Shown piece after piece: positions 32,214-40,967 of a DNA stretch of 64,000 bases; position 1 is the first letter of the stretch, and every line of letters starts with the position of its first letter. The notes below the pieces were generated by a model. It was given only the letters and a program-made list of their open reading frames with translations. It was not told where the DNA came from and made no database searches. The stretch is from Pseudomonas fluorescens. Lineage in GTDB: Bacteria > Pseudomonadota > Gammaproteobacteria > Pseudomonadales > Pseudomonadaceae. The DNA is taken from positions 3,349,001 to 3,413,000 of the forward strand of contig NZ_CP015637.1 of NCBI RefSeq assembly GCF_001708445.1. Reading direction: 5' to 3'. The position numbers and the translations under genes are program-made.

Positions 32214-33971
32214 ATGACTAATCCCCACAGCGCGCTGCCCGACGACCGGGTGGCCACCGCGTCTTACCATCCGAGGGGCGATAGCCGCCAACTCAGCGAC
32301 AGCAGTTCACCGACGCCGGCGGAACTGACCGACTGCCTGTTCTTTTCTCCCGAAGACGGGCGGATCTGGCTCAACGATCAACGTATGTTGTTGCTGCACA
32401 GCTCGTCGTTTGGCGCCCTGCGCAGGGAGGTCATCGAGCGCCTGGGGCTGGAACAGGCGCGCGGCCTGTTCACCCGTGCCGGCTACGCGTCCGGTGCGCG
32501 GGATGCCCGGCTGATCCGCGAACGCTGGCCACAGGCGGATGCCGCAGCCGTGTTTCGCGCCGGCACACATCTGCACACCCTGGAAGGCATGACCAAGGTC
32601 GAGCCCCTGCACTTCAAGTTCGACGCCGACTCAGGCTTCTACGAAGGCGAATTTCTCTGGCACCACTCGTGCGAAGCCGACGAACATGTAGGTGCCTATG
32701 GCATCGGTCAGGATCCGGTGTGCTGGACAGAAACGGGCTATGCCATCGGTTTCGTCAGTGGCCTTTTCGGGCAAATGGTGATTTTCCGCGAAGTGGAGTG
32801 CCGCGGCATGGGCCACCGAAGTTGCCGGGTGATCGGCAAGACGGCCGAGCAATGGGGCGACGTCGAGCAGGACCTGCGCTACCTGAATGTGTCCCAGACC
32901 GTCAGCCGCCCCGCCGCCGCCCCTACGCTCGATAGCGCAATGGGCAACCGTGCCAGCGGCAGCCAGCCACCGCCGTTGGTGGGCGCCAGTGCCGCGTTCA
33001 ATGCCGCGATGCAGGCCCTGCAGCGCGTCGCGCTGACGCCCGCCACCGTGCTGATCAGCGGTGAGTCAGGGGTGGGTAAGGAGATGTTCGCACGCCAGTT
33101 GCACCAGCTCAGCTGTCGCCGTGACAGCCCGTTCGTGGCGCTCAATTGCGCGGCCATCCCGGATAACCTGATCGAAGCCGAACTCTTCGGTGTCGAACGT
33201 GGGGCGTATACCGGCGCGACACACTCACGTCCCGGACGTTTCGAGCGAGCCCAGGGCGGGACACTGTTTCTGGATGAAATCACCAGCCTCAGCCTGACCG
33301 GGCAAAGCAAACTGCTGCGGGCCTTGCAGGAGCGCGAGATCGAACGGGTCGGCGGCGTGCGCGGCATCAAGGTGGATGTGCGGGTGGTCGCCGCTACCAA
33401 CCTGGACCTGCGCAAAGCCGTCGCTGACGGCACGTTTCGCGAAGACCTGTTCTACCGGCTGAATGTCTACCCCATCGCCCTGCCGCCCCTGCGGGAACGC
33501 CGCGACGACATCCCGCTGTTGATCAACGCGTTCCTGACGCGCTTCTGCCAGGAATATGCGCGCACCCCCGTGGGCCTGACCATGCGCGCCCTGAAGGTGT
33601 TGCTGCGCTACGACTTCGCGGGCAATGTGCGCGAGCTGCAAAACCTGATCGAGCGCGGCCTGATCGCCAGTAACGAAGGCCAGGCCATCGACCTGGTGCA
33701 CCTGTTTCGCAACGAACCAATGCCGGCCGATCCCTACGGCCTGGACGATCACGGCAGCCTGTCAAACACCGGGCAAGTGCCCCGCCCTGCACTGTTGGAT
33801 ACGCTTGGCCAACTGGAACAGGGGTTTTCCATCGAGGGCCTGGAATCGCGCCTGATCAATGAGGCGCTGCAACAGAACTCAGGCAACCTGGCCGCTGCGG
33901 CCAGGCTCGTGGGACTGAGCCGGGCGCAATTTGCCTACCGCCTGAAGAAACATCGGCGGCAGGCGCCTTGA
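32214..33971 (+). CDS. XylR/DmpR-type sigma-54-dependent activator
   Basis: A 585-residue activator. An N-terminal XylR_N/V4R effector-sensing region spans about residues 35-200 (GYASGARDARL, then GIGQDPVCWTETGYAIGF and CRGMGHRSCRVIGK). The AAA+ domain has Walker A GESGVGKE near 282, the sigma-54 contact GAYTGA near 330 (Tyr for the usual Phe), and Walker B GGTLFLDEI near 347. A Fis-type helix-turn-helix (GNLAAAARLVGLSRAQFAYRL) lies at the C-terminus. ATG 32214 has AGGGG 7 bases upstream. It is divergent from the aldehyde dehydrogenase-calA operon, which it should activate in response to a phenylpropanoid. Confidence 0.92.
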   Translation: MTNPHSALPDDRVATASYHPRGDSRQLSDSSSPTPAELTDCLFFSPEDGRIWLNDQRMLLLHSSSFGALRREVIERLGLEQARGLFTRAGYASGARDARLIRERWPQADAAAVFRAGTHLHTLEGMTKVEPLHFKFDADSGFYEGEFLWHHSCEADEHVGAYGIGQDPVCWTETGYAIGFVSGLFGQMVIFREVECRGMGHRSCRVIGKTAEQWGDVEQDLRYLNVSQTVSRPAAAPTLDSAMGNRASGSQPPPLVGASAAFNAAMQALQRVALTPATVLISGESGVGKEMFARQLHQLSCRRDSPFVALNCAAIPDNLIEAELFGVERGAYTGATHSRPGRFERAQGGTLFLDEITSLSLTGQSKLLRALQEREIERVGGVRGIKVDVRVVAATNLDLRKAVADGTFREDLFYRLNVYPIALPPLRERRDDIPLLINAFLTRFCQEYARTPVGLTMRALKVLLRYDFAGNVRELQNLIERGLIASNEGQAIDLVHLFRNEPMPADPYGLDDHGSLSNTGQVPRPALLDTLGQLEQGFSIEGLESRLINEALQQNSGNLAAAARLVGLSRAQFAYRLKKHRRQAP

Positions 33972-33982
33972 ATGGCAATTAG

Positions 33983-33995
33983 AGCTTTAAAAGCT
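33983..33995. promoter_or_regulatory. Inverted repeat AGCTTT-A-AAAGCT before tetR
   Basis: The repeat lies in the 105-base gap between the activator gene and the TetR gene, 82 bases before the tetR start. It could be an operator for TetR or a weak transcript end. No U-run is associated. Confidence 0.25.
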
Positions 33996-34076
33996 TTACC
34001 CAATTAAGTATTTTGCAGGGATACCGGGCCGACAAGCGCCTGGTGCCCCTCTTTTTACTCGTGACAAGGACCTCCC

Positions 34077-34688
34077 GTGAGCGGACTGCGTGAACGTCAG
34101 AAAGCCGAACGCCGGCAAGCCATTAGCAAGGCGGCGATCGAACTGTTCGAGCGCCAGGGTTTCCAGAACACCACCATCGAACAGATCGCCAGCCAGGCCG
34201 GGGTGTCGCCGCCCACGGTGTTCAAGTACTTCGGCAACAAGCAGGAAATCATCCTGGAAATCCTGCACCACGCCGATCAACGCGCCATCACTGACACGCG
34301 CAGCCTGATCCGGGAAATAGAGGATCCGGTCGAGGCGCTGTGCTACCTGGAACGGCTGCTGACGGGTTATGCCTTGGAAGTCATGCACCCCAGCCTGTGG
34401 CGCGAACTGCTGCCATTGATCCTGTTCGGTGGCAGCAATGAACTGCCCGAAGGTTATCGGGCCATGAACGATGCGCTCAGGGCCGAAATCAGCGAGCTGC
34501 TGCGCGAACTGCAACGGGCCGGCAAGCTGCGCCCGCAACTCGATGTGGAGTTGGCCGCGTTCCTGCTGAACGACTATTCGCACCTGCAACTGTTCCGGCT
34601 GGTGAACCAGGAACACCCGGATATCGACGCGCACTCTACCCAGGTCCGGCGTATCACCGAGTTGCTGTTCTACGGAATGCAGGCCTGA
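34077..34688 (+). CDS. TetR-family regulator
   Basis: A 203-residue TetR protein. The N-terminal helix-turn-helix is in residues 8-55 (IELFERQGFQNTTIEQIASQAGVSPPTVFKYFGNK). An all-helical ligand domain follows with no recognised subfamily. It starts with GTG at 34077 behind AAGGA. Its target is uncertain; it is convergent with a DUF3237 gene and downstream of the sigma-54 activator. Confidence 0.88.
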   Translation: MSGLRERQKAERRQAISKAAIELFERQGFQNTTIEQIASQAGVSPPTVFKYFGNKQEIILEILHHADQRAITDTRSLIREIEDPVEALCYLERLLTGYALEVMHPSLWRELLPLILFGGSNELPEGYRAMNDALRAEISELLRELQRAGKLRPQLDVELAAFLLNDYSHLQLFRLVNQEHPDIDAHSTQVRRITELLFYGMQA

Positions 34689-34698
34689 AAGCTTTCAG
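34685..34698. terminator. Palindrome between convergent tetR and DUF3237 genes
   Basis: CTGAAAGCTTTCAG is a perfect 14-base palindrome that overlaps the tetR stop and lies in the 19-base gap between convergent genes. It may act as a bidirectional transcript end, though a loop would reduce the usable stem and U-runs are short. Confidence 0.3.
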
Positions 34699-34707
34699 GG
34701 TCGGGGC

Positions 34708-35187
34708 TCAGTAAAAGCGATAGCAACGAATCACCACCTGGTCGGCGCCCGGGTAATGCACCAGGCCGATAAAACTTGAACGGGTGAGCCAGTCCAGCCG
34801 CCCCTTGGGCACCTGGAACACCGGCGTGCAGGTGCAGCGGTACTCCGTCTCAGGAATCGGCCATTGGCCGTCGCGCTCCAACTGGCGCCCATACTCGGTC
34901 ATGCTCAGCACCCCCAGGTTACGGATGTTGATCACCTCACCTTCGTCGGTCCTCAAGCTGTAGCGGGCATCCAGTTGACCGACGCCATCCGGGCGCAAAA
35001 GAAAGCAATCTTCTCCGCCCACCAGGACCTGGCCGCTGATGCCGACCCCGTCGAAATCCCCGCCCACAATCGGGTAATTGCAGCGCAGGCCTTCAATGCT
35101 GTCGCCCAGCATCACACCCGGCCCTATCGCGACGCGAAGGGTCAGCACCCGCTGCAAGTTGGGGGCAATGTCCATCCGTTCAGTCAT
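34708..35187 (-). CDS. DUF3237 family protein
   Basis: A 159-residue protein of the DUF3237 type, a small beta-rich domain of unknown function. It contains GDSIEGLRCNYPIVGGDFDG, LRPDGVGQLDARYSLRTDEGEVINI and a C-terminal FIGLVHYPGADQVVIRCYRFY-like ending. Proteins of this group often sit beside catabolic genes. Start ATG 35187 has GGAG 7 bases upstream. It follows the PotF-like binding protein gene by 42 bases on the minus strand, so it is probably the last gene of that set. Confidence 0.75.
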   Translation of the reverse strand: MTERMDIAPNLQRVLTLRVAIGPGVMLGDSIEGLRCNYPIVGGDFDGVGISGQVLVGGEDCFLLRPDGVGQLDARYSLRTDEGEVINIRNLGVLSMTEYGRQLERDGQWPIPETEYRCTCTPVFQVPKGRLDWLTRSSFIGLVHYPGADQVVIRCYRFY

Positions 35188-35229
35188 GGCAAGCTCCAAG
35201 CCCGGCGCGCACGCACCGGGCCACACTGA

Positions 35230-36333
35230 TCAGCGGTTGCTCTTGATGGCGGTCCAGGTGCGGGTACGGATGCGTTCCACCGCAGCCGGGATCGGCTCCA
35301 GGGCGAACAGGGTCTTGCGCGCGGGCTCCGGCACATACATGTTGGGGTTGTTACGGATGCTGGCGTCCACCAGCGCGGTGGCGTCCTTGTTCGGGTTGGG
35401 ATAGCCGATTTTGTTGCTGATGCGCGCAATCACGTCCGGGCGCAGGATGTAATTGATGAACACATGAGCCTCTGCAAGGTCGGGCGCGTTGGCCGGGATC
35501 ATCATCACATCCGACCACATCGGCGCGCCTTCCCTCGGCAATGCCATTTCGACCTTGACGCCCTTGCCAGCGGCATCCGCCAATTGCTTGGCCAGCGCGA
35601 CACCGCCGGACCAGCCCACGCCCACACAGATATCACCGTTGGCCAGGTCCATGCCGTAGCGCGACGAGTTGAAGTAGGTGATGTAAGGGCGAATCTTCAT
35701 CATTGCGGCCTGAGCCTGCACATAGTCCTCGCGCTTCTGGCTATTGGGGTCGAGGCCCTTGTAGTGCAAGGCAATCGGCAGGATCTCGTTGCCGGCGTCG
35801 AGGAAGCCGACCCCGCAGCTGGCGAGCTTGGCGAGGTTTTCTTCGTTGAAGATGATGTCCCAACTGTTCATCTGCACGTCGGGGCCCAGGGCTTTGCGCA
35901 CCTTGTCGACGTTGTAGCCGATCAATGTGGTGCCCCACAGGTAAGGCGCGGCGTAGCGGTTGCCGTTGTCACCCACAGCTTCCAGGGATTGCATGAACTG
36001 CGGGTCCAGGTGCTGCCAGTTCGGCAACTGCTTGCGGTCCAGTGGCTGCACCGCTCCGGCGGTGATCAAGTGCCCCAGGTTGGCGGTGCCGGGGAACACC
36101 ACGTCATACCCGGAGTTGCCCGTCAGCAGCTTGGACTCCATGGTTTCGGAACTGTCGAACACATCGTAAATCGGACGAATGCCGGTTTCGTCCTGGAAGC
36201 TCTTGAGCACTTCGGGCGGCAGGTATTCGATCCAATTGTAGATCCGTACCGTCCGCTCTTCAGCCAGGCAAAAACCACTGATCAGCAACGAAGTGACAGT
36301 GCCCAGCAAGGTATTACGCAAAAACCTGTTCAT
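35230..36333 (-). CDS. Putrescine/spermidine-type periplasmic binding protein (PotF-like), copy 1
   Basis: A 367-residue secreted binding protein. A signal peptide (MNRFLRNTLLGTVTSLLISG, cleavage near CLA) precedes RTVRIYNWIEYLPPEVLKSF, the PotD/PotF N-terminal hallmark, with the polyamine-pocket-like blocks GYDVVFPGT, PYLWGTTLIGYN, DICVGVGWSG and IGYPNPNKDA. No permease or ATPase for a Pot transporter lies beside it, so it is an orphan here. It is preceded by an outer-membrane channel gene and followed by DUF3237. Confidence 0.88.
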   Translation of the reverse strand: MNRFLRNTLLGTVTSLLISGFCLAEERTVRIYNWIEYLPPEVLKSFQDETGIRPIYDVFDSSETMESKLLTGNSGYDVVFPGTANLGHLITAGAVQPLDRKQLPNWQHLDPQFMQSLEAVGDNGNRYAAPYLWGTTLIGYNVDKVRKALGPDVQMNSWDIIFNEENLAKLASCGVGFLDAGNEILPIALHYKGLDPNSQKREDYVQAQAAMMKIRPYITYFNSSRYGMDLANGDICVGVGWSGGVALAKQLADAAGKGVKVEMALPREGAPMWSDVMMIPANAPDLAEAHVFINYILRPDVIARISNKIGYPNPNKDATALVDASIRNNPNMYVPEPARKTLFALEPIPAAVERIRTRTWTAIKSNR

Positions 36334-36373
36334 GATCCAAACACTCCAGCGCGGCCACGATGGCTCGCGGCAC

Positions 36374-37711
36374 TTAATAGCGATAGGTGAAATACAGTTC
36401 CAGCGCACTGAACGTCTGGTCATCGCCGAATACCTGTTTGGCGGCGGCCAGTGGCTTGACCCAGTTGTAGGACAGCGACGTATAGAACGACGGCGTGGGC
36501 GTCCAGTCGAGGAAAACCACACTTTCGTCAGCAAAGCGCCGATCGCTGACCGGTGCGCCCATGTAGTTTTTCTCGTCCAGCCAGAACTGGTAGTGGATCG
36601 CGCCGAGGGTCAGGGTTTCGTTGAGGTGGGTCTTGAGGGAGAACTGCTGGACGTTTTCGTTGCTGTTGAACAGCAGGTAGTTGCCGACCACGTCCCCGAC
36701 CAGCCAGGTGCTCCAGTCGACGAAGCCTTTGCTCAGTGGGTCCCAGGCTTTTTGCCGGTTGTCGGTGAGGTTGTCGTCGCCGGAAAAGCTCGCGTAACGG
36801 TAGCCGAGGATCGGCGTCAGCGGCACGGTGCTGAAGGCGTAGTCGGCCTGGGCGTACCAGGCGTTGGCATCGTAGTCGACCCCCTCGCCGCTGCCGCGCT
36901 CCAGCGCGTACTCGGCATTCAGCGTCAGCGCCTGTACGCCGGGCACCTTGGCGTTGAGCGCCCGCAGGTTGTACACCTGCATGCCGTCCCGACGGCGCGG
37001 GAGCGTGCTGCCCCTGGGGCCAAGGGCATTGACCTTCATGGCCATGGCGCCGAGCGTCACCTGGTCATCGAGGTTGTAATCGAGGTTGACGCCGGTCATG
37101 CGGAAATCGCCCAAGTCATCATCGGTGCGCAAGGTGAAGGCCTGGGACTTCAGCGCGCCATGATCCCAGGCGAGGATCGCCGAATCCTTGAACGCGGTTC
37201 GCGGGCCGAGCCAGTAGGCGCCATCCTTGTATTGGTCGAGGTTACCGTCCATGACGATGAACCCCGTACCGATCATGTAGTTCTGGCGGCCGGCGGTGAA
37301 CTTCCATTCGCCGGCGCGGAAACCGCCGTAGAGTTCTTCGGCGGCGACCCTGCCGTCGGAGCTACGGCTGAAGCCCCCCGCATCGCCATCGCCAAACGTG
37401 CTCGCGCCCACCAGGGAACCGCCCGCCAGCAGGCTGAAGTCCGGTTGCAGCGCATACTCGAGTTTGACCCCGGGTTTTACGTAGACCTCTTGCCAGTTGA
37501 TCCTGGCGCCGCCGTTTTTGCCGTTGCGCGCATCGACCTGGCCGCTGCCGAAGTTGACGCCACGGGTAAACAGCGTCGCCCCGCCCACCGTGAGATTGAC
37601 TTCACCCTTGAGATCGCCGTCCTCAAAGGTGTAGCCCGCCAACGCGACATGACTGGTCAGGGGTAAGCCGAGCGCTAACAGCGCTCGGGAAAAACGCTTG
37701 GTGAAAACCAT
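36374..37711 (-). CDS. Outer-membrane channel, alginate-export/porin-like
   Basis: A 445-residue beta-barrel with a signal peptide (MVFTKRFSRALLALGLPLTS, cleavage near ALA) followed by GYTFEDGDLKGEVNLTVGGATLFTRGV. The barrel pattern includes FTAGRQNYMIGTGFIVMDGN, seen in AlgE-like/Alginate_exp porins, and it ends in LELYFTYRY. It is not OprD-like. It would let the substrate of the neighbouring binding protein cross the outer membrane. AGGAG lies before ATG 37711. Confidence 0.75.
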   Translation of the reverse strand: MVFTKRFSRALLALGLPLTSHVALAGYTFEDGDLKGEVNLTVGGATLFTRGVNFGSGQVDARNGKNGGARINWQEVYVKPGVKLEYALQPDFSLLAGGSLVGASTFGDGDAGGFSRSSDGRVAAEELYGGFRAGEWKFTAGRQNYMIGTGFIVMDGNLDQYKDGAYWLGPRTAFKDSAILAWDHGALKSQAFTLRTDDDLGDFRMTGVNLDYNLDDQVTLGAMAMKVNALGPRGSTLPRRRDGMQVYNLRALNAKVPGVQALTLNAEYALERGSGEGVDYDANAWYAQADYAFSTVPLTPILGYRYASFSGDDNLTDNRQKAWDPLSKGFVDWSTWLVGDVVGNYLLFNSNENVQQFSLKTHLNETLTLGAIHYQFWLDEKNYMGAPVSDRRFADESVVFLDWTPTPSFYTSLSYNWVKPLAAAKQVFGDDQTFSALELYFTYRY

Positions 37712-37828
37712 AAGAAGCTCCTGTGGAATTATTGTTGTTACAGGGCAGTCAATGGCGACGCAGAGCGCCGCCAACACCTGGGCAAGCCAGGTGAATAGAA
37801 CGCAAAACTCTTATTTTTTAGGCGTGGG

Positions 37829-39091
37829 TCAGTGACTCAGTTGCGCGGCGATCGCGCGCAGCATGCGCACGCTGTCGTTATCGAACGGGCTGACCGCATC
37901 GGTGAGCGACGATTGCTTGACGATCACCACGCCGGACGGCTTGTCGATAAACAGGTATTGGCCGTGGATGCCCCCAGCCATCAGGGCTTGGCTGTGGTCG
38001 TTGAACACGTACCACTGGCTGCGATAGGACGCACCCGGCGTCCAGCTCGAGAACTCGGCATTTTGCGCGTAGACCGAAGGATCAGCGCCGGCGGCGATAC
38101 GGGCCACGGTCTCGGGCGACAGCAGCTCAACGCCGTCCTGGTGACCGTCGTTGGCCAGCAGGCGGCCGAAACGTGCCATGTCTCTCAAGGTTGCGCTGAA
38201 GCCCGCCCCGGCCACGTTACGGCCCCAGGGATCGGCCATGAAATAACCATCGCGGTCGCATCCCAGGCGAACCCAGATCTCTTCCAGCATCTGACTGCAG
38301 GCCTTGCCCGAGGCACGTTCCATGACCCATGCCAAGGCTTCGGTGGTTGCGGTCACGTAATGGAAAAAACCACCGTGGCTGCCGCGCTTCTTGAGAGACG
38401 GCAAGTACTGGTACAACGAGTCGAACTGGGCGTACTGCGCCGGTGCCGGTTGAAAGCCGCAGGCATAACCATACTGCGAGCTCTCAGAGCTGGGGTCGTC
38501 ATACACCTCGCTGTAGTCGATGCCCACCGCCATATCGAACAACTGACGCACCGTGGCATCGCCAAACGCACTGCCCACCAGCTCAGGCACGTAGTACGCG
38601 ACGGACAGCTCGGGCTTGAGCGTGCCGTTGGAAACCAGCTGTTCACCAAGGGTGCCGATCAGCGACTTGGTCACCGAGAACATGATGTGCCGGTCATCCG
38701 CACGCTGACCGTTGAAGTAGCGCTCGAACAACACCGTGTCGCCCTGCAGCACCAGAAAGGCGTCGGTCTGGCTGGCGACAAGGTGTTCGATAACACTGAT
38801 GCTCAACCCGCATTCGCTGTCGAAACACAGCTGATCCAGCGCGTTGGGCGCTTCCTTGAGCTGACCGGCAGGCCCTGGACCCGCCGCCACATCGATGGTG
38901 GGACGCAGCCGCGCCAGATGACGGAAGCCCCACTGGCTGAAGGGTGCGCGCATCCAGTTGTGCCACGTGACTCGGTGTTTGGGTTCGGCGGGGAAGCCCT
39001 GCATCAGCTGGGGGGTGATGCGATTGGCCGAGGGCGACTCAGTGGCCTCGATGTAAAGAGTCGCAAGAAAAGACGGGGGTGTATGACTCAT
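37829..39091 (-). CDS. Serine hydrolase of the beta-lactamase/NylB (6-aminohexanoate-dimer hydrolase) family
   Basis: A 420-residue class C beta-lactamase-fold hydrolase. SVTKS near residue 138 is the SxxK motif with nucleophile and base, GIDYSEVY holds the Tyr motif, and GGIHGQYLFID provides the third conserved block. NylB-type members hydrolyse linear amide oligomers; others act on esters. No signal peptide is visible from ATG 39091 (MSHTPPSFL), so it is probably cytoplasmic. Physiological substrate unknown. An AT-rich promoter region lies upstream. Confidence 0.82.
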   Translation of the reverse strand: MSHTPPSFLATLYIEATESPSANRITPQLMQGFPAEPKHRVTWHNWMRAPFSQWGFRHLARLRPTIDVAAGPGPAGQLKEAPNALDQLCFDSECGLSISVIEHLVASQTDAFLVLQGDTVLFERYFNGQRADDRHIMFSVTKSLIGTLGEQLVSNGTLKPELSVAYYVPELVGSAFGDATVRQLFDMAVGIDYSEVYDDPSSESSQYGYACGFQPAPAQYAQFDSLYQYLPSLKKRGSHGGFFHYVTATTEALAWVMERASGKACSQMLEEIWVRLGCDRDGYFMADPWGRNVAGAGFSATLRDMARFGRLLANDGHQDGVELLSPETVARIAAGADPSVYAQNAEFSSWTPGASYRSQWYVFNDHSQALMAGGIHGQYLFIDKPSGVVIVKQSSLTDAVSPFDNDSVRMLRAIAAQLSH

Positions 39092-39151
39092 CGGGATAAC
39101 CCTGAAGATGACTCTGCATGAAAGCAGATGCAGGGAAATAATTACCCGATA

Positions 39152-39171
39152 TTTTATTTTAGTCAATAAAA
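39152..39171. promoter_or_regulatory. Promoter/operator region of the NylB-like gene
   Basis: The inverted repeat TTTTATT-N6-AATAAAA overlaps a minus-strand TTGACT (39166-39161) in an AT-rich island, 61 bases before the start codon. AATTAT lies 17 bases downstream of TTGACT. Likely promoter with an overlapping regulator site; the regulator is unknown. The rest of the 248-base gap 39092-39339 shows nothing. Confidence 0.4.
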
Positions 39172-39339
39172 CTTTTTATCAAGAAACGCTAATTCCACCG
39201 CCTTTGAATCCCAGCGGATTGCCGGCTGCGGAGGATGCCGCTGCCGGGCAATCTGGGCCGAAAGCCCGTGCCATAGGAAAGCCTCGACGACCCGCTACGA
39301 GTCGCCGTGACATGCTCAGACGAGGGCTGCGCCAGGCGG

Positions 39340-40950
39340 TTACCACACGGCAATATGGGAGTCCGCCCGCGGTTCAGTGCCTGCGCAGAGCACCCCGCTG
39401 ACCGGGTCGCGCAGGATGATTTGCCCACGCCCGTAGTCGGTCAGGTCGCTGGCGATCTGCACGTCATGCCCACGCCGGGCCAGGGCATTGGCCAGGTCAC
39501 GGGAGGCGCCCTGCTCGATGCCGACCTTCATGTCGCCCAGCCATTGCCAGCGTGGCGCATCCAGCGCGGCCTGGGGGTTGAGGCCGAAGTCCACCAGGTT
39601 CATCACCATCTGCACGTGGCCCTGGGGCTGCATATAGCCGCCCATCACGCCGAACGGGCCAAGGGCTTGGCCATCCTTGGTGAGGAAGCCGGGGATGATG
39701 GTGTGGAAGGTTTTCTTGCCCGCGGCCAGGCAGTTGGCGTGGGTCGGGTCGAGGCTGAATTCCTGCCCACGGTTCTGCAGCGCAATGCCACTGTCGGGCA
39801 GCACCACGCCGGAGCCGAAGCCGTGGTAGTTGCTCTGGATGAACGAGACCATATTGCCTTCAGCGTCCGCCGTGGCCAGGTACACCGTGCCGCTGGCGTG
39901 CGGGTCACCGGGTTTGGGCGGCTGTGCCTGTTCGCCGATCTGCGCGCGGCGGCGCGTGCTGTAGTCGTCGCTGAGCAGGTCGGCGACTGCCACGCGCATA
40001 TGCAGAGGGTCGGTGATGTAGTGCAGGCCGTCGCTGTAGGCGAGCTTCATCGCCTCGAGCTGGCGGTGCCAGGTCTGTTGGCTGTCGCGGTGATCAAAGG
40101 TGAAGCCTTCGAGGATTTTCAGCGCCATCAGCGCCACCATGCCCTGGCCGCTCGGTGGGATTTCCCACACGTCCACGCCACGGTAGTTGATGTGGATCGG
40201 GTCCACCCACTGCGCGCGGTAATCCTTGAGATCACTGGCGCGCAAGTAGCCACCGCTGGCCCGCGAATGGGCATCCAGGCGTGCGGCCAGGGCGCCGCGA
40301 TACAGGCTTTCGCAACGGCTGGTGGCGAGTTCTTCCAGGGTGCGCGCCTGGGCCGGGTTGCGGAAGATCTCCCCTGCCCGAGGCGCGCGGCCGTCGATCA
40401 GGAAGGTATCGAACCAGGCGTCCAGCACCGGGTCGCGATGGGGGGTGAATTCATCCAGCGCGATCTGCCATTGATGGGCAACCACCGGCGACAGCGGGAA
40501 ACCATCACGCGCCAGGCTGATGGCCGGTTGCAGCAGCTCGGCAAACGGCAGCTTGCCGAAGCGTTGCGACAGCTCCGCCCAGGCCGACGGGCAGCCGGGC
40601 ACGGTGACCGGGGTCCAGCCGTACAGCGGCATCCGATCGTGCCCCGCGGCCTTGACCGCGTCGATACTCAAGGCGGCCGGCGCGTGGCCGTTGCCGTTCA
40701 GGCCGTGCAACTGGCCCTTGCACCACACCAAGGCAAAGGCATCGCCGCCCAGGCCGCAGCCGGTGGGCTCCACCACCGTGAGCGCCGCCGCCGTGGCAAT
40801 CGCCGCGTCGATGGCATTGCCGCCCTTTTGCATGATCTCGATACCCGCCTGGGCGGCCAGGGGCTGGGATGCGGCGACCATGCCGCGACGCGCGAACACG
40901 CACTGGCGTTGCGATGGATAGGGGTACTCGTGAGCAGAAAATTTCAACAT
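39340..40950 (-). CDS. Gamma-glutamyltransferase family protein
   Basis: A 536-residue Ntn-hydrolase of the GGT family, which self-cleaves into two subunits and transfers or hydrolyses gamma-glutamyl groups. GGNAIDAAIATAAALTVVEP and GLGGDAFAL mark the large subunit. SGTVYLATADAEGNMVSFIQSN contains the likely nucleophilic Thr near residue 355 that begins the small subunit. GVMGGYMQPQGHVQ is the late GGT block. No signal peptide is evident from ATG 40950 (MLKFSAHEYPYPSQR), unlike periplasmic Ggt, so it likely acts in the cytoplasm on an imported compound. It follows the PotF-like gene by 17 bases. Confidence 0.88.
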   Translation of the reverse strand: MLKFSAHEYPYPSQRQCVFARRGMVAASQPLAAQAGIEIMQKGGNAIDAAIATAAALTVVEPTGCGLGGDAFALVWCKGQLHGLNGNGHAPAALSIDAVKAAGHDRMPLYGWTPVTVPGCPSAWAELSQRFGKLPFAELLQPAISLARDGFPLSPVVAHQWQIALDEFTPHRDPVLDAWFDTFLIDGRAPRAGEIFRNPAQARTLEELATSRCESLYRGALAARLDAHSRASGGYLRASDLKDYRAQWVDPIHINYRGVDVWEIPPSGQGMVALMALKILEGFTFDHRDSQQTWHRQLEAMKLAYSDGLHYITDPLHMRVAVADLLSDDYSTRRRAQIGEQAQPPKPGDPHASGTVYLATADAEGNMVSFIQSNYHGFGSGVVLPDSGIALQNRGQEFSLDPTHANCLAAGKKTFHTIIPGFLTKDGQALGPFGVMGGYMQPQGHVQMVMNLVDFGLNPQAALDAPRWQWLGDMKVGIEQGASRDLANALARRGHDVQIASDLTDYGRGQIILRDPVSGVLCAGTEPRADSHIAVW

Positions 40951-40967
40951 AGCAAAGGCTCTTCGAT

